This document shows, in pieces, positions 34,199 to 42,671 of a stretch of DNA of 64,000 nucleotides. Under the pieces are notes generated by a model, which saw nothing but the letters and a program-made list of their open reading frames with translations, was not told the origin of the DNA and searched no databases. The DNA is from Streptomyces flavidovirens DSM 40150 (GTDB taxonomy: Bacteria > Actinomycetota > Actinomycetes > Streptomycetales > Streptomycetaceae). Position numbers and translations under genes: made by a program. Location: the NCBI RefSeq assembly GCF_000429085.1, contig NZ_AUBE01000012.1, positions 62,001 through 126,000 on the forward strand, given 5' to 3'. Each line of letters begins with the position of its first letter. The stretch's first letter is position 1.

Positions 34199-35131
34199 TT
34201 GACCGCAGAGCCCTACGACACCGTGATCGTCGGAGGCGGACCCGCCGGCCTGAACGCCGCCCTCTACCTGGGCCGTTCATGCCGCCGCGTGCTGCTCGTC
34301 GACTCCGGTGACGCGCGCAACATGGCGGCCGGCGTCATGCACAACGTCCTCACCAATGACGGGGTGGACATCACCGACTTCCGCGCCAGGGCCCGAGCCG
34401 AACTGGGCGCGTACGACGTGGCGTTCCGGGACGACGAGGTGGTCTCGGTGGAGCCCGACGGTGATCACGTGGTGACGACCACCAAGGAGTCCGGCACCTT
34501 CCGCAGCCGCACCCTGCTCTACGCGGCCGGCGTGCGCTCCGAGCTGCCTCCGGTTCCGGGCCTGGCCGGTCTGTGGGGCACTTCGGTGTTCGAGTGTCCG
34601 TACTGCCACGCCTGGGAAGTACGCGGCACATCCTTCGGCGTGTACGGCGGTGTCGTCCCCGGTGAGTGCCTGGCGGCCACCCTGACCGTCTGGTCCGACT
34701 CCGTCACCTACCTGTCCGACCGCAGGGAGCTGCCCGAGGACGAGCGGGAGCGGCTGACGGCGGCGGGCATCCCCACCGTCACCGACAAGATCGCGCGGGT
34801 CTCGGCGCACCCGGAGGGAGTGGCCGTGGAGCTGGCGGACGGCCGGTCGCTGACCTTCGGCGCGCTGTTCCTCCACATGGACACCGAGCCGCGCGTGGAA
34901 CCCCTGCGCCCCTGGCTGCGGAGCGACGACCTGGAGTCCGTACAGACCGACGAGCGCGGGCGCACCCGGCTCCCCCGACTTTACGTGGCGGGGGACCTCG
35001 GCAAGAACATGCAGCAGGCCGCCATGGCCGCGGCCAGTGGAGGTCTGGCGGCCATGGCCATCAACGCGGACCTCATACGGGAGGACCGCCCCGGTTCCCT
35101 CCCCGCTCCGCCGCCCGCTCCGGCGCCGTAA
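34199..35131 (+). CDS. thioredoxin-reductase-like FAD oxidoreductase with CPYC motif
   Basis: A 310-residue flavoprotein. FAD binding is shown by IVGGGPAGLNAALYLGRSCR and the C-terminal VAGDLGKNMQQAAMAAASGG; a redox Cys pair is in VFECPYCHAWEVRG (C133-x2-C136). The low-molecular-weight members of this family (GliT/HlmI type) make disulfides in natural products using oxygen, while others are general reductases. The NADPH domain appears degenerate, with no GxGxxG, which favours an oxidase. TTG 34199 lies 3 bases after the MFS stop, behind GAAGGAG, so the two are coupled. Confidence 0.85.
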   Translation: MTAEPYDTVIVGGGPAGLNAALYLGRSCRRVLLVDSGDARNMAAGVMHNVLTNDGVDITDFRARARAELGAYDVAFRDDEVVSVEPDGDHVVTTTKESGTFRSRTLLYAAGVRSELPPVPGLAGLWGTSVFECPYCHAWEVRGTSFGVYGGVVPGECLAATLTVWSDSVTYLSDRRELPEDERERLTAAGIPTVTDKIARVSAHPEGVAVELADGRSLTFGALFLHMDTEPRVEPLRPWLRSDDLESVQTDERGRTRLPRLYVAGDLGKNMQQAAMAAASGGLAAMAINADLIREDRPGSLPAPPPAPAP

Positions 35132-35179
35132 CGCCCCCCGCGTCCACCGACCGGCACCAGGGACGGGAGACCCGCCACC

Positions 35180-36097
35180 GTGCAATCACCCCGAGCGCAA
35201 CTCGCCCCGCAGATGGAGCACTACACCTTTGTCCTGGAGGACCAGCCGTACCTGGGCTTCTTCCAGTACGGCAACGAGAACACGCCGGTCTACAGCACCG
35301 ACGAGCACGGTTTCCGCGTCACCCGTGGCCCGGGTGACGCGGCGGCGACCGTCTCGGGCGAACGGCCGCCCGGCCCGGTACGGCTGCTCGCGGGCAGCTC
35401 GGCGACGTTCGGCGTCGGGGCCACCGGCGACGCCGCCACCGTGCCCTCGCGGCTGTGGACGCGGCACGCGCCCCGGCTCCCCTGGCTCAACTTCTCGGGT
35501 CAGAGCCACAACTCCGCGCAGGAGCTGATGCTCCTCACCCTGTTCCGGCACCACCTGCCCGAGGTGGCGGACATCGTGCTGTTCTCCGGTGTCAACAACC
35601 TGGTGCTGAGCAGGCTGCCGACGGAGCAGCAGGGCCGTCACGGCGCGTTCTTCGAGTGCGGCGCCGCCCCCGACACCGTACCCACGCCCGAGGAACGGAT
35701 CGACCGGGCCGCCGGTCTCACCGTGCGGCACCTCAGTACGTGGAAACTGCTCGCCACTGCCATGGGCGCACGACTGACGTTCGTGCTCCAGCCACTCGCC
35801 CCCTGGGTGCGGGACGAACCCACCCCGCAGGAGAAGCTGCTCTTCGACGAGCTGGACGACGTCTCCAACTTCCGCCGGCTGCACAACGACATCTCCACCA
35901 TGGAGGTGGGCCGGAAGTACGCCGAGGTGATCGGCGCCGGGTGCGCCGGGCTGGACGTGCCCTTCCTGGACATGAACGCCGCGCTGGCGGAGGCGACCAC
36001 GCCCGACGAGTGGCTGTTCATCGACCGGGTGCACTGCACCGACCTGGGCTACGACACCGTCGCCCGGCTGCTCGCCGGGCATCTCGACCTCACCTGA
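35180..36097 (+). CDS. SGNH hydrolase of the carbamoyltransferase-associated type
   Basis: A 305-residue cytoplasmic hydrolase without signal peptide. It has a GSS nucleophile block (LLAGSSATFGVGAT), FSGVNN (oxyanion Asn) and DRVHCTDLGYD (Asp-His pair). The N-terminal FQYGNENTPVYSTDEHGFRV is characteristic of SGNH proteins that stand beside NodU-type carbamoyltransferases and DUF5989 genes. It could deacylate or transfer an acyl group on the product. GTG 35180 follows GGGAGACCC. Confidence 0.85.
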   Translation: MQSPRAQLAPQMEHYTFVLEDQPYLGFFQYGNENTPVYSTDEHGFRVTRGPGDAAATVSGERPPGPVRLLAGSSATFGVGATGDAATVPSRLWTRHAPRLPWLNFSGQSHNSAQELMLLTLFRHHLPEVADIVLFSGVNNLVLSRLPTEQQGRHGAFFECGAAPDTVPTPEERIDRAAGLTVRHLSTWKLLATAMGARLTFVLQPLAPWVRDEPTPQEKLLFDELDDVSNFRRLHNDISTMEVGRKYAEVIGAGCAGLDVPFLDMNAALAEATTPDEWLFIDRVHCTDLGYDTVARLLAGHLDLT

Positions 36098-36107
36098 GGA
36101 GCCACCC

Positions 36108-36269
36108 ATGTCCGTGATCCGGCGACTCCTGGGCAGGCTGCGGCGCCGGCCGCCCACCGCGGCCCGGCCGCCCGAGCGCTCCCGTACCCCTCGCCAGGAC
36201 CACCAGGACCGCCGGTCGGGGCTGCGGCCCCAGTCCGAGGACGACGCGTCCATCTACCCGCTCTTCTGA
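36108..36269 (+). CDS. 53-residue DUF5989/SxtK-like small protein
   Basis: A short gene with a GAGGAGCC ribosome site, 10 bases after the SGNH hydrolase. It starts MSVIRRLLGRLRRRPP and ends DDASIYPLF. DUF5989 (SxtK) proteins are small, sit next to carbamoyltransferases and end in a pattern like FIYTLF, which this tail resembles. The membrane helix usual in that family is missing and replaced by Arg/Pro-rich sequence, so assignment rests on the tail and the context. A second RiPP-type peptide is the alternative. Confidence 0.6.
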   Translation: MSVIRRLLGRLRRRPPTAARPPERSRTPRQDHQDRRSGLRPQSEDDASIYPLF

Positions 36270-36337
36270 TCGCGGCCGCGGCCGCGGCCGTCGCCACTGG
36301 ACCGAGGCGTACGAGGAACGGGAACGGGAGGGCACCG

Positions 36338-38215
36338 ATGCCGGAACTGATCCTGGGCATCTCCGCGTACTACCACGACAGCGCGGCGGCCGTCGTGGCG
36401 GACGGCGTCCCGCTGGCCGCGGCCCAGGAGGAACGCTTCAGCCGCCGCCGTCACGACCCCCGCTTCCCGGCCGGGGCCGTCGACTACTGTCTCAGGGCCG
36501 CCGGGGCGAAGCTCGGCGACATCGCCGCCGTCGCCTTCTACGAGGACTCCGCCCTGAAGTTCCGGCGGGCCCTCGCCACCTGGCTGGCCACCGCGCCCCG
36601 CGGCTTTCCGGCGTTCCACGACGCCTTCCCGCAGTGGCTGGCCTGGAAGCGGAACGCCACCGGGGAGGTACGGCGCAACCTGCGGGCGCGGGCGGGCGAC
36701 GGCGGCGCCCTGCCGCCCGTCGTGAGCGGGCGGCACCACGCCTCGCACGCGGCTTCCGCGTTCTACCCCAGCCCGTACGAGTCGGCGGCCGTACTGTGCG
36801 TCGACGGGGTCGGCGAGTGGGCGACGACCAGCATGTGGCACGGCCGGGGAACGCGGCTCAGCGCGCTGGGCGAGCTGCGCTTCCCGCACTCACTGGGCCT
36901 GTTGTACTCGGCGTTCACCTACTTCTGTGGCTTCAAGGTCGACTCCGGCGAGTACAAACTCATGGGGCTCGCGCCGTACGGGAAACCCCGCTACGCCCAG
37001 CTCATCCGCGAACGGCTCATCGACATCAAGCCGGACGGCTCGTTCCGCCTCGATCTGCGGCACTTCAGCTATGTGTACGGCCGGGTCATGACCGGACGCG
37101 GCTTCGAGGAGCTGTTCGACGGGCCGCGCCGGGAGCCCGAGGGCCCGCTCACCGAGCGCGAGTTCGACCTCGCGGCCTCCGTCCAGCAGGTCACCGAAGA
37201 GGTGATGCTGCGGCTCGCCAGGACGGTGTGCGAGCGCACCGGGGAACGGCGCCTGTGCCTGGCCGGCGGGGTGGCCCTCAACTGCGTGGCCAACGGCAGG
37301 ATCGTGGCGGAGGGCCTCTGCGACGAGGTGTGGGTCCAGCCCGCGGCCGGTGACGCGGGCGGCGCACTGGGCGCCGCCCTGGCCGAGTCCCACCGGCGCG
37401 GTGCGCCTCGCGCGCACGTCGGCCGGCGCACCGACGCCATGTCGGGAGCGCTGCTCGGGCCCGCTTACGCCGCCGAGGAGATCGCGGGGTTCCTCGACCG
37501 CCACGGCGTCCCGTACACCCGCCTGTCCGGGGACCGGCTGGCCCGGCGGGTGGCGGCGGAGATCGCCGCCGGGCGGATCGTCGGCTGGTTCCAGGGCCGC
37601 ATGGAGTTCGGCCCGCGGGCGCTGGGGGCCCGTTCGATCCTCGCCGACCCGCGCGATCCCGGCATGCAGTCCACGCTGAACCTCAGGATCAAGTTCCGGG
37701 AGTCCTTCCGCCCCTTCGCCCCCGCGGTGCTCAGCGAGGACGCCGCGCGGTGGTTCGACCTCCGCCAGGAGAGCCCGTACATGCTGCTGACCGCTCAGGT
37801 CGCGGCCGAACAGTGCCGTGACGGTGACGGTGACGGCGACGGCGACGGCGCTGACGCCGGCGCGGGCGATGACCTGACGGGGCTCGGCCTGCTCCGGGTC
37901 CGGAGGTCCACGATTCCGGCGGTCACCCACGTCGACCGGTCCTCCCGCGTGCAGACGGTGGGCCCGCACGACAACCCGCCCTTCCGCCGGCTCCTCACCG
38001 CCTTCCGGGACCTGACCGGCTGCCCCCTGCTGGTCAACACCTCGTTCAACGTCCGTGGCGAGCCCATCGTCAACACGCCCCAGGAGGCGTACACATGCTT
38101 CATGCGCACCGGGATCGACCTGCTGGTACTCGGCGACTTCCTCCTGGAGAAGCAGGACCAGCCGCCGTGGCGGGACAAGGAGGACGACTGGCGTGACGCG
38201 ATCCCGATGGACTGA
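36338..38215 (+). CDS. carbamoyltransferase, NodU/SxtI type (second copy)
   Basis: A 625-residue enzyme, canonical for the family. The N-terminal domain has ILGISAYYHDSAAAVV, RHHASHAASAFY (iron His pair), AAVLCVDGVGEW, LAGGVALNCVANG and PAAGDAGGALG. The C-terminal domain has MEFGPRALGARSILADPR, FRESFRPFAPAVL and LVNTSFNVRGEPIVNTP. An acidic Asp-Gly repeat (DGDGDGDGDGADAG) interrupts the C-terminal domain at about residues 493-508. It transfers carbamoyl to a hydroxyl acceptor. It is flanked by the DUF5989-like and SxtJ-like small genes, as in saxitoxin-type sxtIJK sets. ATG 36338 follows GGGAGGGC. Confidence 0.93.
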   Translation: MPELILGISAYYHDSAAAVVADGVPLAAAQEERFSRRRHDPRFPAGAVDYCLRAAGAKLGDIAAVAFYEDSALKFRRALATWLATAPRGFPAFHDAFPQWLAWKRNATGEVRRNLRARAGDGGALPPVVSGRHHASHAASAFYPSPYESAAVLCVDGVGEWATTSMWHGRGTRLSALGELRFPHSLGLLYSAFTYFCGFKVDSGEYKLMGLAPYGKPRYAQLIRERLIDIKPDGSFRLDLRHFSYVYGRVMTGRGFEELFDGPRREPEGPLTEREFDLAASVQQVTEEVMLRLARTVCERTGERRLCLAGGVALNCVANGRIVAEGLCDEVWVQPAAGDAGGALGAALAESHRRGAPRAHVGRRTDAMSGALLGPAYAAEEIAGFLDRHGVPYTRLSGDRLARRVAAEIAAGRIVGWFQGRMEFGPRALGARSILADPRDPGMQSTLNLRIKFRESFRPFAPAVLSEDAARWFDLRQESPYMLLTAQVAAEQCRDGDGDGDGDGADAGAGDDLTGLGLLRVRRSTIPAVTHVDRSSRVQTVGPHDNPPFRRLLTAFRDLTGCPLLVNTSFNVRGEPIVNTPQEAYTCFMRTGIDLLVLGDFLLEKQDQPPWRDKEDDWRDAIPMD

Positions 38216-38351
38216 CCTCGCGCGCCGGCCGGCGCTCGCCGCCCTCTACTTCCTCGTACTCACGCCCATCGGCCTGTGCGTACGACGGATCCGCGACCCC
38301 CTGCGACGCTCCTGGCACGCCTGCGCCACCACGTACTGGGACCACCCCTGA
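38193..38351 (+). CDS. 52-residue SxtJ-like membrane peptide
   Basis: GTG 38193 lies inside the end of the carbamoyltransferase gene and has a good AAGGAGG 9 bases upstream. The peptide has one membrane helix (LAALYFLVLTPIGLCVRRI) followed by RDPLRRSWHACATTYWDHP. SxtJ-family proteins end with the same order, a LYFLVLTPIGLLMR-type helix, then R-x-DPL and SYW, so this looks like a shortened SxtJ lacking its N-terminal helices. It is probably a membrane partner of the carbamoyltransferase. Last gene of the cluster; LacI converges on it. Confidence 0.7.
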   Translation: MTRSRWTDLARRPALAALYFLVLTPIGLCVRRIRDPLRRSWHACATTYWDHP

Positions 38352-38407
38352 ACCTGCCCCGGCCCCGGGGGGGGACCGGGTGCCGGCCGGCCCGCGCGGA
38401 GGCGCGG

Positions 38408-39436
38408 TCAGGCCGATCCGCGGCGTACCAGCTCGGTGGGGAGGATGACGGCGGAAGGTTCCTCCCCCGCGATCCGGGCGAGCAGCATCCGTACCATTTC
38501 GGTGCTGATCCGGTCCCACGGCTGACGGACCGTGGTGAGGCCGGGCCGCGTCGACAGGGCGGCCGGCGAGTCGTCGAAGCCGCCCACCGCCACATCTTCC
38601 GGCACCCGGCGCCCGCCCCGGCTCAGGGTGTCGAGTACCCCTTGGGCCATCAGGTCCGATGCCACGAACACCGCGTCCATGTCGGGCGCCCGTTCGAGGA
38701 GCAGTTCGGCTGCCGCCTCGCCGCTCGCCCGGCTGTAGTCGCCCGGCACGATGAGCGACTCGTCGACGGGCAGACCGCATTCGGCCAGTACGTCGCGGTA
38801 GCCGGCGAGCCGCTCGACACCGCCGGGAGTGTCCGCGGGGCCGGTCACCGTGGCGATGCGGCGGCGCCCCGAATCGTGGAGGTAGCGCACCATCGACCGG
38901 GCGCCGTCCCGGTCGTCCGCCGCGACGTAACTGACCCGCGCACGCTGCCCGAGCGGCTTGCCGCAGGCGACCACGGGGACGCTCGCCGCGTCGAGTTCGC
39001 TCACGACCGGGTCTCCGGAGTGGCTGGAGACGAGCAGTACGCCGTCGACGTGCCCGCCTTCGATGTAGCGCAGGTTGCGCCGTCGCTCGGCCTCGGTTCC
39101 CGCGATCATGAGCAGCAACGGGATGTCCCGGGCGGCGAGCGCCTGTGTGCAGGCCCGCAGCAGCACATTGAAGTTGGGGTCCTCGAAGAAGCGCTCCTGT
39201 GGTTCGGTCAGCAGGAACGCCACCGAGTCGGACTTGCCGGTGATCAGCGAGCGGGCGTGCCGGTTGACGACGTAACCCGTCTTGCGGATGGCGGCGTTGA
39301 CGGCCGCCTGCGCCGCCGGGCTGACATAGTGCCCGCCGTTGAGTACGCGCGAGACGGTGCCGCGCGAGACGCCCGCCTCACGCGCCACGTCGTGGATCGT
39401 CACCGATCGCCGCTTGCCGTCTGTACCGCGGATCAT
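38408..39436 (-). CDS. LacI-family repressor of the galactan locus
   Basis: A 342-residue repressor. The LacI helix-turn-helix is VTIHDVAREAGVSRGTVSRV; the periplasmic-binding-protein-like sugar domain follows (about 70-340) and ends VILPTELVRRGSA. It is the last gene of a leftward operon (binding protein, two permeases, regulator), 25 bases after the second permease. It probably senses galacto-oligosaccharide and binds the palindrome at 42672-42687. Confidence 0.92.
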   Translation of the reverse strand: MIRGTDGKRRSVTIHDVAREAGVSRGTVSRVLNGGHYVSPAAQAAVNAAIRKTGYVVNRHARSLITGKSDSVAFLLTEPQERFFEDPNFNVLLRACTQALAARDIPLLLMIAGTEAERRRNLRYIEGGHVDGVLLVSSHSGDPVVSELDAASVPVVACGKPLGQRARVSYVAADDRDGARSMVRYLHDSGRRRIATVTGPADTPGGVERLAGYRDVLAECGLPVDESLIVPGDYSRASGEAAAELLLERAPDMDAVFVASDLMAQGVLDTLSRGGRRVPEDVAVGGFDDSPAALSTRPGLTTVRQPWDRISTEMVRMLLARIAGEEPSAVILPTELVRRGSA

Positions 39437-39461
39437 GAATTTTTCCCCTCGTTCCCTGCGG

Positions 39462-40361
39462 TCAGGACTTTACGGCTCCGGAGAGCAGGTCGAGGCTCCA
39501 GAACCGTTGGACGACGAGGAACAGGGCAATGAGCGGAACGATGGCCAGCAGGGCGCCGGTGATCACCAGCGTGTAGAGGGCCGGGGTGTTCGAGCCCTGG
39601 GAGAGCAGGGTGAACAGTCCCACCGTCATGGGGAACTTCTCGTCGTCGCCGAGCATGATGAACGGCAGCAGGAAGTTGTTCCAGATCGCGACGAACTGGA
39701 AGAGGAAGATCGTCACCAGGCCGGGCGACATCATCGGGACGGCGATCCGCAGGAAGATCCGCCATTCGCCGGCGCCGTCCACCCGGCCCGCCTCGACGAG
39801 TTCCGTGGGGATCGCGGCCCCGGCGTAGATCCTGCCGAGGTAGACACCGTACGGGGAAAGGATCAGCGGCAGCAGTACGGACAGGTACGAGTCCGTCATG
39901 CCGGCCTTGGCCATCAGCAGGTACTGGGGGATGGCGAGGATGACCGGGGGCATGAGTACGCCCGCCAGGATCACGTTGAACACGGCTTCCCGGCCGCGGA
40001 AGCGGTAGAGGGCCAGCGCGTAGCCCGAGAGGGCGGAGACGATCGTGGACAGCAGGGCGCCGAGGCCCGCGTAGAGGGCGGAGTTGGCCATCCAGCGCCA
40101 GTAGATGCCGTCGCGGTACGCGCCCAGGTCCGCGAGGTTGTCGGCGAAGCCGGTGCCGGGCAGGAAGGTGAAGGTGGAGAACAGCTCCGTGCCGGACTTG
40201 GTCGAGGCCACCAGCACCCAGGCGACGGGCAGCAGGCAGTAGAGGGCGCCGAGCAGCAGGGCCGCCGTGGGCAGGAGGGCGGTCCGGCGGGGACCCGGCG
40301 GGCCCTGGGAGGTGCCGGGCGTGGTGCCGGGCGCCGGGGCCGCCTTGAGGAGCGTGCTCAT
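39462..40361 (-). CDS. sugar ABC transporter inner-membrane protein (MalG type)
   Basis: A 299-residue permease with six membrane helices and the EAA loop PTELVEAGRVDGAGEWRIFLRIAVP. The N-terminal 25 residues are Pro/Gly-rich and cytoplasmic. ATG 40361 overlaps the stop of the upstream permease (ATGA). In Streptomyces, importers of this type share the ATPase MsiK encoded elsewhere, which explains the lack of an ATPase gene here. Confidence 0.92.
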   Translation of the reverse strand: MSTLLKAAPAPGTTPGTSQGPPGPRRTALLPTAALLLGALYCLLPVAWVLVASTKSGTELFSTFTFLPGTGFADNLADLGAYRDGIYWRWMANSALYAGLGALLSTIVSALSGYALALYRFRGREAVFNVILAGVLMPPVILAIPQYLLMAKAGMTDSYLSVLLPLILSPYGVYLGRIYAGAAIPTELVEAGRVDGAGEWRIFLRIAVPMMSPGLVTIFLFQFVAIWNNFLLPFIMLGDDEKFPMTVGLFTLLSQGSNTPALYTLVITGALLAIVPLIALFLVVQRFWSLDLLSGAVKS

Positions 40362-41305
40362 CGGTTTCCTCGGTGCTTCGTAAGGGAGTTGGAGACCTTC
40401 AGCAGGGCGAAGGAGAGGACGAAGGAGGCGGCGGCGAGGACGACTGCGGTGGCCGAGGCGGCGTACACGTTTCCGCCCAGGAAGGCGTCGTTGTAGACCT
40501 TCATCAGCGGGCTCCAGGTGGTCGGGATGCTGTTGGTCAGCGGCCTGAGCGTTGTCGGCTCGCCGAAGACCTGGAGTGTGGCGATCACCGAGAAGAAGAA
40601 GGTCAGCACCAGGGAGGGCGCCACCATGGGGATTTTGATACGCAGGGCGATCTGTACGGGCGTCGCGCCGTCGAGCCTGGCCGCCTCGTAGACCTCGACG
40701 GGAATGGAGCGCAGCGAGGTGTAGATCACGATCATGTTGAAGCCGGTGCCGCCCCAGACGGCGATGTTGGCGAGGGACGCGAAGAGCGGTCCGCCGTCGA
40801 GCAGGTCCGGCTGCGGAAGCCCCAGCTTGCCGAGGAGGTGGTGGAAGGGGCTGACGTCCGGCAGGTAGAGGAAGCCCCAGAGCAGGGCGGCGATCACGCC
40901 GGGGATGGCGTACGGGAGGAAGATCGCGAGCCGGGAGAAGGAGCGGGCGCGGACCCGCTCGGTGTCCAGGAGCAGGGCGAACAGCAGCGCCAGGCCGAGC
41001 ATGACGGGGACGACGATCGCGCCGTAACCGAACACCCGCAGGGCGGCGTGGCCGAGTTCGGGGTCCGTGAGAGCGGCGGTGTAGTTCTGCAGGCCCGCCC
41101 ATACCTCGGCACGGGCGCCCTTGCCGAGTCCCAGGCCCCGCACCTCGGCCTTGTGGAGGCTGAGCCAGAGCGCGTACCCGATGGGCAGGGCGAAGAAGAG
41201 CGCGAAGAGGACGGCGGCCGGGAGGAGGAAGCCGTACGGGGCCGCCTTGGCCCCGTACGGCTTGCCGCGACCGCGCGCCTTGCGGCGGGTGGCGGTCATG
41301 GTCAC
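40358..41305 (-). CDS. sugar ABC transporter inner-membrane protein (MalF type)
   Basis: A 315-residue permease with six helices. The EAA loop is PVEVYEAARLDGATPVQIALRIKIP. The N-terminus is basic (ATRRKARGRGKPYG). GTG 41305 overlaps the stop of the binding-protein gene (GTGA); ATG 41299 is the alternative. It forms the channel with the MalG-type partner. Confidence 0.92.
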   Translation of the reverse strand: MTMTATRRKARGRGKPYGAKAAPYGFLLPAAVLFALFFALPIGYALWLSLHKAEVRGLGLGKGARAEVWAGLQNYTAALTDPELGHAALRVFGYGAIVVPVMLGLALLFALLLDTERVRARSFSRLAIFLPYAIPGVIAALLWGFLYLPDVSPFHHLLGKLGLPQPDLLDGGPLFASLANIAVWGGTGFNMIVIYTSLRSIPVEVYEAARLDGATPVQIALRIKIPMVAPSLVLTFFFSVIATLQVFGEPTTLRPLTNSIPTTWSPLMKVYNDAFLGGNVYAASATAVVLAAASFVLSFALLKVSNSLTKHRGNR

Positions 41306-42612
41306 GGAGCGACCTCGAAGCCCTGCTTCTTCAGGTCCGCGACGGTGGCGTCCCGCATGGCGGTGAGGGCCGCGCCGAAGCCCGACCTGGTCTTGGCGGC
41401 GTGGGCGAACTTGTCCTTGAAGGCGGTGTAGGCGACGTTGACGTTGGGGCCCCAGGAGGCGGGGGCGGTGGTCTTCGCTATGGCGGCGGCGCGCATGTAG
41501 AAGTCGGGCTGGTTGGCGAAGAAGTCGGGGGCCTCGGCCAGTGCGCCGCTGGTCTGGGCGGCGGTGGCGGCCGGGTAGATGCCGCTCTCCTTGACCAGCG
41601 CGGCCAGCGCCTGCGGGTCGGTGTTCAGCCAGGTCGCGAACTTCGCGGCGGCCGCCTTGTGCCGGGAGTCGGTGGTGACCGCGGTGGTGGAGCCGCCCCA
41701 GCTGCCGGTGGCGTTGTCACCCTTGGTCCACTGCGGGAGCGGCGCCATCGCCCACTTGCCCTTGGTTTCGGGCGCGGCGGTGGTCAGGGTGCCGGGCGCC
41801 CAGACGGCGCTCACCCAGGCGATCTGCTTGCCGGTGTTCAGGGCCTTGTTCCAGGCGGGGGTGTACATCGGCTGGTTGTCGACGGCGCCCTCCTTGACGA
41901 GACCGCCCCAGAAGTCGGCGACCTTGCGGGTCGCCGGGTCGTCGATGCCGACCTTCCACTTGTCGCCGTCGACGGTCCACCACTGGGCGCCGGCCTGCTG
42001 GGCGAGCCCGGCGAACAGGCCCGAGTCGTTGGAGGAGAAGGTGGTCAGCGCCTTGTCCGGGGCCTTCTTCTTCAGCGCGCGGGCGGTCTTGGCGAAGTCG
42101 TCCCAGGTGGTGGGGGCGCTGAGTCCGTACTGCTTGAACAGGTCTTCCCGGTAGTAGAACATCATCGGCCCGGAGTCCTGCGGCACCGCGTAGACGGCGT
42201 CGGTACCGAGGGTGGTCTGCTGCCAGACGCCCGGCGCGAACTCCTTCTCCGTGTCGCCGATTTCCCTGGAGATGTCGGCGAGGGCGTCGTTGCTGACGAG
42301 CGTCGGCAGCGCCTGGTACTCGGCCTGGACGAGGTCGGGGGCCTGGTGGGCCTTGGACGCGGTGATGATCTTGGCTACCAGGTCGTCACCGGCCGCCTGC
42401 TTCTTCACGGTGACCTTGATGTCCGGGTTCTTCTTGTTCCAGAGGTCTGCCACCTTGTCCATGCCGGGCGCCCAGGCCCAGTACGTCAGCGAGACGGGCC
42501 CGGAATCGGCCTGATCGTCACCGCCGGACGATCCGCAGGCGGTGAGCGCGGTCGCGCCGAGTGCGACAGCGGTGGCGGTGGCCGCGAGGCGGCGGTGGAG
42601 CGTGTGGGACAT
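41302..42612 (-). CDS. sugar-binding lipoprotein (ABC importer)
   Basis: A 436-residue extracellular solute-binding protein. The lipoprotein signal peptide ends in the lipobox LTAC (ALGATALTACGSSGG). The mature part is of the MalE type (LTYWAWAPGMDKVADLW, VPQDSGPMMFYYREDLF, GSWGGSTTAVTTDS). ATG 42612 has AGGAAGAG upstream; the frame extends 13 codons further without a signal. First gene of the leftward operon, divergent from the beta-galactosidase. The substrate is most likely galacto-oligosaccharide, judging from its neighbours. Confidence 0.92.
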   Translation of the reverse strand: MSHTLHRRLAATATAVALGATALTACGSSGGDDQADSGPVSLTYWAWAPGMDKVADLWNKKNPDIKVTVKKQAAGDDLVAKIITASKAHQAPDLVQAEYQALPTLVSNDALADISREIGDTEKEFAPGVWQQTTLGTDAVYAVPQDSGPMMFYYREDLFKQYGLSAPTTWDDFAKTARALKKKAPDKALTTFSSNDSGLFAGLAQQAGAQWWTVDGDKWKVGIDDPATRKVADFWGGLVKEGAVDNQPMYTPAWNKALNTGKQIAWVSAVWAPGTLTTAAPETKGKWAMAPLPQWTKGDNATGSWGGSTTAVTTDSRHKAAAAKFATWLNTDPQALAALVKESGIYPAATAAQTSGALAEAPDFFANQPDFYMRAAAIAKTTAPASWGPNVNVAYTAFKDKFAHAAKTRSGFGAALTAMRDATVADLKKQGFEVAP

Positions 42613-42671
42613 GGGGCAACTCTTCCTGACCGAAGGGACCTCCCTGTTCATCGGGGAGGTCGGCCCTGCAT

